From positions 1-9,506 of the forward strand of contig JAFGPY010000421.1 in NCBI GenBank assembly GCA_016935955.1: 9,506 nt of DNA, read 5' to 3'. This DNA is from Planctomycetota bacterium (GTDB lineage Bacteria; Planctomycetota; Phycisphaerae; FEN-1346; JAACEH01). Positions 5,861 through 9,506 of the stretch are shown in pieces. Both the position numbers and the translations under genes were made by a program. Each line of letters opens with the position of its first letter. Position 1 is the first letter of the stretch. The notes under the pieces were generated by a model, which was not told the origin of the DNA, did not search any database, and saw only the letters and a list, made by a program, of their open reading frames with translations.

Positions 5861-7860
5861 GCAAAGAGATGTTCATTAACGCCATTGACAGCGAGGAATG
5901 CCGTATCGCCGTCATGGAGGAAAACGAACTGCAGGAGTTGTACATCGAGCGGTCGTCGCTCGGTCACCACGTGGGCAACGTGTACAAGGGACGGGTCACC
6001 AACATTGAGCCGAGCATTCAGGCGGCCTTCGTCGACTACGGGCAGCCGAAGAACGGCTTTCTGCACGTCAGCGACGTGTCGCCGAGCTACCACCCCGAGA
6101 GCGTCAAGGCCCGCGGACAGATGCGGCCGCCGATCGAGCGGATCCTGAAGCGCGGCCAGGAGGTCATCGTCCAGGTGACCAAGGAAGGCCTGGGCACCAA
6201 GGGCCCGACGATGAGCACGTACCTGAGCATCGCCGGGCGGTACCTGGTGCTGATGCCGGGCCTGAGCCGCGTCGGCGTGAGCCGCAAGATCGAGGACGAC
6301 GACAGCCGGCACAAGCTGCGCGACGTGTTGGCCACGCTCGACCGGCCGAAGAACATGGGCCTGATCGCCCGCACCGCCGGACTCAACCAGCCCAAGCGCG
6401 AGCTGCAGCGCGACCTGATCTACCTGAAGCGGGTCTGGAAACTGATCTCCGACCGGATCGAGACGTTGAAGTGTCCGGCCGAGATTTTCCGCGAGTCGGA
6501 CCTGGTGGTCCGGACGATGCGCGACATCTTCACGACCGACATCGAGCGCGTCTACATCGACGATGCAGACGTGGCCCGCAGGGCGCGGGACTTCCTGAAG
6601 ATGACCATGCCGCGCTACGCCGACCGCATCACGCTCTACGACGATCGCATCCCGCTGTTCCACCGCTTCGGCCTCGAAGAGGAGATCGCCAAGGTCTACG
6701 ACCGGACGGTGCCCCTGCCCTGCGGCGGGTACCTCGTTCTCGACCAGGCGGAGGCCCTGGTGGCCATCGACGTGAACTCCGGCAAGTTCCGCGCCGAGAA
6801 GAACGCCGAGGAGTCGGCCTACAAGCTGAACCTCGAAGCGGCCAAGGAGATCGCCCGCCAGTTGCGACTCCGCGACATGGGCGGCGTGATCGTCATGGAC
6901 TTCGTCGATATGCGGTCCGAGAAACATCGCCGCGGCGTCGAGGACCTGCTCCGCAAGGAGTTGAAGAAGGACCGCGCCCGGCAGAAAATACTCAAGACGA
7001 GCAAGTTCGGCCTGATCGAGATGACCCGCCAGCGCATGCGGCCGAGCATCGAACGCTCCACGTTCATGGAATGCCCGCACTGCCGCGGCTCCGGACTCAT
7101 CAAGACCGCCGAGTCGATGAGCCTGGAGGTCATGCGGCAACTGGCCCTGGCCATCAGCCAGGACAACGTCCACCAGGTCGAGGTCACGGTGCATCCGACC
7201 GTCGGCCACTACATCCACAACCGCAAGCGACGCGCCCTGGTGAAGCTCGAGGAACGGACCGGCAAGAAGATCATGGTCATCTCCGACGCCAACGGCGGGC
7301 AGGAGATGGTCGAGTTCCACTGCCAGGACAACCGCGGCATTCCGGTCAAGTTCGATCCGCAGGAGGCCGCGAAGCAGCAGCGCCTGAAGGTCCAGCAGCA
7401 GAAATCCACGCCAAGCCAGCCCGCCGCAGCGCCGCAGACCGCGGCCAAGGAACCGGCGGCAGCCGCTGGAGCCCAGGCCGAGACGAAAGCGTCCGCCGCC
7501 CCGGCGGCCGAGGGCGAGGCGGCCACCGCCGAGGGGACCGCCCCCAAGAAGTCTCGCAGCCGCGGCGGCCGGCGACGACGGTCGAAGGCCAAGAAAAGCG
7601 CCACGGGTGAGGCGGCCGCAACGGAAGGCGCCGCGGCGACTCCGGCACAGACGCCGTCGCCCGAGGCCACACCGGCTGAAGTACCGTCGGCCGAAGCGGC
7701 TCCTGCCGCCCAGGAAGGCGGCCAAGCCGCGGGCGAGGCGGCCAAGGCGAAGCCCAAACGGCGGCGGCGACGCAGGTCGGCCAAGAAGGAACCACAGCAG
7801 GGCGACGGTCAGGCCGGCGGCGACAAGACGACCGGTCCGACGGAGCAAACGGGAAGCTGA
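5857..7860 (+). CDS. rng: Ribonuclease E/G family endoribonuclease with basic C-terminal tail
   Basis: This 667-residue protein is an RNase E/G endonuclease for mRNA decay and rRNA/tRNA processing. An S1 RNA-binding domain begins near residue 37 (GNVYKGRVTNIEPSIQAAFVDYG). The 5'-monophosphate sensor pocket is present as R172-T173 in GLIARTAG (compare R169/T170 of E. coli RNase E). The catalytic aspartates are D305 (AIDVNSGK) and D348 (VIVMDFVDM), and the zinc-link cysteines are C406 and C409 (ECPHCRGSG). The catalytic core ends near residue 500. The remainder is a low-complexity Ala/Pro/Glu/Gln tail with two arginine-rich patches, at about 563-581 and 630-644, each containing an RRRRS-like run. 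The tail makes it longer than E. coli RNase G, and it may bind RNA or partner proteins as the RNase E tail does. ATG at 5857 has AGGAAAGGAA (5837-5846) 10 bases upstream. Whether to name it rne or rng cannot be decided from sequence alone. Confidence 0.95.
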   Translation: MSKEMFINAIDSEECRIAVMEENELQELYIERSSLGHHVGNVYKGRVTNIEPSIQAAFVDYGQPKNGFLHVSDVSPSYHPESVKARGQMRPPIERILKRGQEVIVQVTKEGLGTKGPTMSTYLSIAGRYLVLMPGLSRVGVSRKIEDDDSRHKLRDVLATLDRPKNMGLIARTAGLNQPKRELQRDLIYLKRVWKLISDRIETLKCPAEIFRESDLVVRTMRDIFTTDIERVYIDDADVARRARDFLKMTMPRYADRITLYDDRIPLFHRFGLEEEIAKVYDRTVPLPCGGYLVLDQAEALVAIDVNSGKFRAEKNAEESAYKLNLEAAKEIARQLRLRDMGGVIVMDFVDMRSEKHRRGVEDLLRKELKKDRARQKILKTSKFGLIEMTRQRMRPSIERSTFMECPHCRGSGLIKTAESMSLEVMRQLALAISQDNVHQVEVTVHPTVGHYIHNRKRRALVKLEERTGKKIMVISDANGGQEMVEFHCQDNRGIPVKFDPQEAAKQQRLKVQQQKSTPSQPAAAPQTAAKEPAAAAGAQAETKASAAPAAEGEAATAEGTAPKKSRSRGGRRRRSKAKKSATGEAAATEGAAATPAQTPSPEATPAEVPSAEAAPAAQEGGQAAGEAAKAKPKRRRRRRSAKKEPQQGDGQAGGDKTTGPTEQTGS

Positions 7861-7863
7861 TGG

Positions 7864-7897
7864 CGGCGAGCGGACGGCTTGCCGATATTGTGTATTT
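7864..7897 (+). terminator. Likely intrinsic terminator of the RNase E/G gene
   Basis: CGGCGAGC (7864-7871) pairs with GCTTGCCG (7877-7884), giving an 8-bp RNA stem with one G-U pair and a 5-base loop. It is followed directly by the AT-rich tract ATATTGTGTATTT (7885-7897), which is conspicuous in this GC-rich window. The stem starts 3 bases after the RNase E/G stop codon, the expected place for a Rho-independent terminator. The T tract is interrupted, so termination may be incomplete. Confidence 0.5.
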
Positions 7898-7987
7898 ACC
7901 GTACGGGATGAGGGGCTCGCGTGAGGCCGGAGGTCGACGGCGAGTCCATGGAGCAGCGAAGAGTTTACGGGCAGGGAGAGCGTAGCG

Positions 7988-9415
7988 TTGGCAAGTATTC
8001 TTGAGTCGGAATCGCGGTTGCGGAAGATCGTCGACAGCCAGGGGCAGCAGCACGTGTTCCGTTTCTGGGACCAGCTCAGCGGCCCGCAGCGCGAGCAACT
8101 GCTGAGCGAACTGGATGCCCTGGACTTCGAGGAAGTGTCGCGGCTGATTCAGCAGCACATCAAGGGCAATGAGGCCGAGCACGCGGTGTCGCACCCGGAG
8201 CCGAGCCCGTACATTCGCCAGCCGCAGACCGACGCCGAGCGGCAGCGGCACCGCGAGGCCTACGAATGCGGCGTGCAGGCCGTGCGCGAGGGCCGCGCGG
8301 CGGCGTTCCTCGTGGCCGGCGGTCAGGGCACGCGGTTGGGCTACGACGGACCGAAGGGCTGCTTCCCGATCGGCCCGATCAGCAATAAGACGCTGTTCCA
8401 GCTCTTCGCCGAGAAGATTCTGGCGACGTGCCGCCGTTACGACGCGGTGGTGCCGTGGTACATCATGACCAGCCGCGACAACGACGAGATCACGCGCCGC
8501 TTCTTCGAGGAGCACGACTACTTCGGCCTATCGCGCGACAACATCGTCTTCTTCCGGCAGGGCATGATGCCGGCGGTGGATCAGGACGGGCGGCTGCTGA
8601 TGGACAGTCCGTACTCGTTGGCCCTGACGCCCGACGGTCACGGCGGCGCGATCCGAGCCCTGAAGCGCAGCGGCGCCCTGGACGACATGACCCGCCGCGG
8701 CGTGGCCTACATCTCGCATTTCCAGGTGGACAACGTACTGGTGCAGCCGATCGATCCGGTGTTCATCGGCTTCCACGTCCAGACGGGCAGCCAGATGTCG
8801 AGCCGCATGGTCAAGAAGCGGTCGCCCGACGAACGGGTGGGCAACTTCTGCCTGGTCGACGGCCGGCTGCACGTCATCGAGTACAGCGACATGCCGGCCG
8901 ATCTGGCCGAGCGGCGACGGCCGGACGGCAGCCTCTATTTCGAGGCCGGCAACGTGGCCATTCACATTTACGACGTGGACTTCGTCAGCCAGCTCAACCA
9001 GCACGGCTACGAGTTGCCGTTCCACCGGGCGTGGAAGAAGGTGCCGTTTGTCAACGACCTCAGCCACCGCATTCGTCCTCGGCAGCCGAACGCCAACAAG
9101 TTCGAGATGTTCGTTTTCGACGCCCTTCCTGCGGCCAAGAAGACGATGATCCTCGAAGGGGCGCGCGAGAGCGTCTTCAGCCCGGTCAAGAACGCCCGCG
9201 GCGAGGACTCGATCGACACGGCCCAGGGCGACATGATGGCCGAAGTGGCACGCTGGCTGAAGGCCGCAGGCATGGACGTGGCGACCGACAGCAAAGGGTT
9301 GCCCCCGCTGAAGCTGGAGGTGTCGCCGCTGTTCGCCCTGGACGAGGAGGGATTCGTCGACCGGGCCCGCGAGCGCAACGTCCAGGCTGTCACCGAGAAC
9401 ACCTATTTCGAGTAG
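7988..9415 (+). CDS. UDPGP-family uridylyltransferase, UDP-N-acetylhexosamine pyrophosphorylase-like (UAP1/AGX type)
   Basis: This 475-residue protein belongs to the UDPGP family (PF01704) and most resembles eukaryotic UDP-N-acetylhexosamine pyrophosphorylase, which makes UDP-GlcNAc from UTP and GlcNAc-1-phosphate (EC 2.7.7.23). The nucleotide-binding signature VAGGQGTRLGYDGPKG spans residues 109-124. Further blocks shared with human UAP1 are FFRQGMMPAV, LTPDGHGGAIRAL, HFQVDNVLVQPIDPVFIGF, DGRLHVIEYSDMP, EAGNVAIHIYDVDFV and FEMFVFDALP. Most bacteria use the unrelated GlmU for this step, so this gene may duplicate or replace it, or use another sugar phosphate such as glucose- or GalNAc-1-phosphate. 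The start is TTG at 7988, with GGGAGAG (7975-7981) 6 bases upstream; no in-frame ATG gives the complete domain. It has 127 bases of upstream DNA with a likely terminator, so it is probably transcribed separately, but I found no promoter. Confidence 0.88.
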   Translation: MASILESESRLRKIVDSQGQQHVFRFWDQLSGPQREQLLSELDALDFEEVSRLIQQHIKGNEAEHAVSHPEPSPYIRQPQTDAERQRHREAYECGVQAVREGRAAAFLVAGGQGTRLGYDGPKGCFPIGPISNKTLFQLFAEKILATCRRYDAVVPWYIMTSRDNDEITRRFFEEHDYFGLSRDNIVFFRQGMMPAVDQDGRLLMDSPYSLALTPDGHGGAIRALKRSGALDDMTRRGVAYISHFQVDNVLVQPIDPVFIGFHVQTGSQMSSRMVKKRSPDERVGNFCLVDGRLHVIEYSDMPADLAERRRPDGSLYFEAGNVAIHIYDVDFVSQLNQHGYELPFHRAWKKVPFVNDLSHRIRPRQPNANKFEMFVFDALPAAKKTMILEGARESVFSPVKNARGEDSIDTAQGDMMAEVARWLKAAGMDVATDSKGLPPLKLEVSPLFALDEEGFVDRARERNVQAVTENTYFE

Positions 9416-9455
9416 AGGCTTTAGAGCAGTTCACGTTTGCTTGTGGTCATGGCCG

Positions 9456-9483
9456 ATAGAGTAGGCATGAAGACCTACTCTAT
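9456..9483 (+). repeat. Perfect 10-bp inverted repeat enclosing the transposase start codon
   Basis: ATAGAGTAGG (9456-9465) and CCTACTCTAT (9474-9483) are perfect reverse complements separated by the 8 bases CATGAAGA. The transposase ATG (9467-9469) lies in the loop. The only Shine-Dalgarno-like bases (GAG, AGG) lie in the left arm. In RNA this would form a strong hairpin at the start of translation. The right arm is also coding sequence for the Tyr-Ser-Met of the transposase. Confidence 0.75.
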
Positions 9484-9506
9484 GGATTTGCGGCAACGGG
9501 TGCTGG
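9467..9506 (+). CDS. IS630-family transposase, N-terminal fragment (cut by window end)
   Basis: Thirteen codons are visible, giving MKTYSMDLRQRVL, which closely matches the N terminus of IS630-family transposases, where MK-x-YS-x-DLR-x-RVL opens the helix-turn-helix domain. The catalytic DDE domain would lie downstream, outside the window. ATG at 9467 is placed by this match. There is no good ribosome binding site, and the start codon lies in the loop of a predicted hairpin, which suggests low translation. The call rests on a short fragment, so the exact IS group is not certain. Confidence 0.7.
   Translation, partial: MKTYSMDLRQRVL

Larger units (their letters stand above)
9422..9506 (+). 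mobile_element. Left end of an IS630-type insertion sequence (partial)
   Basis: A transposase start typical of IS630 lies at 9467, so the element's left end must be in the short stretch after the UDPGP-family stop codon. IS630 elements insert at and duplicate TA. The TA at 9422-9423 is a reasonable candidate, with the terminal repeat starting around GAGCAGTTCACGTTTGC (from 9424), about 43 bases before the transposase start. The right end is outside the window, so neither the terminal repeat nor the TA duplication can be confirmed. Confidence 0.5.

Noticed and set aside
7441..7800. Alanine/proline/arginine codon repeats in the 3' part of RNase E/G as a DNA repeat array
   Set aside because: There is no regular unit or spacing; the repetitiveness follows from the low-complexity protein tail.
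5656..7848. A 730-codon open frame on the - strand, antisense to RNase E/G
   Set aside because: It mirrors the GC-rich coding frame of RNase E/G, shows no recognisable domain and is rich in repetitive Arg/Gly/Leu runs; the + strand has all catalytic residues of a known family.
7879..7907. TTGCCG, 17 bases, TACGGG as a promoter for the UDPGP-family gene
   Set aside because: The -10 box matches only 2 of 6 bases, and the TTGCCG lies in the right arm of a better-supported terminator hairpin.
7921..8004. A 27-codon GTG frame overlapping the start of the UDPGP-family gene
   Set aside because: It has no clear binding site, no recognisable motif and a 17-base out-of-frame overlap; it is probably chance.
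1..9506. tRNA, rRNA, CRISPR arrays, or defence and phage genes
   Set aside because: No cloverleaf, rRNA-like stretch, regular direct repeats or hallmark proteins were seen on either strand; apart from the IS630 end, the window is housekeeping sequence.

Overview
This GC-rich window (about 60-65% by eye) carries nine protein-coding genes, all on the + strand, plus the start of a transposase. The organism looks like a member of the Planctomycetota, possibly of Phycisphaerae type. The reasons are: a eukaryote-type UDP-N-acetylhexosamine pyrophosphorylase in a bacterial context; a phosphotransferase (PTS) phosphorelay with no sugar permease nearby; a DUF502 membrane protein; and an RNase E/G with a long Ala/Pro/Arg tail. 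This placement is an inference from gene content, because no rRNA or other marker gene is present.

Layout. (1) 2-766: a ComF-family phosphoribosyltransferase with an N-terminal zinc-ribbon region. (2) 767-938: a gene-free stretch with three perfect inverted repeats, leading into a DUF502 membrane protein (939-1721). (3) 1742-1770: a near-consensus sigma70 promoter, followed by the cluster hpf (1884-2213), EIIA/ptsN (2317-2790), HPr/ptsH (2849-3115) and Enzyme I/ptsI (3164-4912). (4) 5023-5652: a DUF2344 (radical-SAM-linked) protein, followed by a 204-base leader with hairpins and a short upstream ORF, then RNase E/G (5857-7860) and a likely intrinsic terminator (7864-7897). (5) 7988-9415: a UDPGP-family uridylyltransferase resembling UAP1/AGX. 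(6) From about 9422 to the window end: the left end of an IS630-type insertion sequence, with the first 13 codons of its transposase.

How the genes fit together. The hpf-ptsN-ptsH-ptsI block has every soluble step of a phosphorelay (PEP to EI H191 to HPr H15 to EIIA H69) beside a ribosome hibernation factor, and no EIIB/EIIC. This suggests a regulatory PTS of the PTS-Ntr kind rather than a sugar importer. HPr also keeps the Ser46 site used by HPr kinases. DUF2344 and RNase E/G are a familiar pair in many bacteria, but the usual radical-SAM half is absent here.

Most of the window is ordinary housekeeping sequence, and I do not see a clearly new defence or mobile system. The points most worth a second look lie in the non-coding and translational layer: structured leaders before DUF502 and RNase E/G, mini-ORFs that end at or just before the starts of hpf, DUF2344 and RNase E/G, a G7 tract inside the hpf promoter spacer, and a perfect 10-bp inverted repeat that places the transposase start codon in a hairpin loop.
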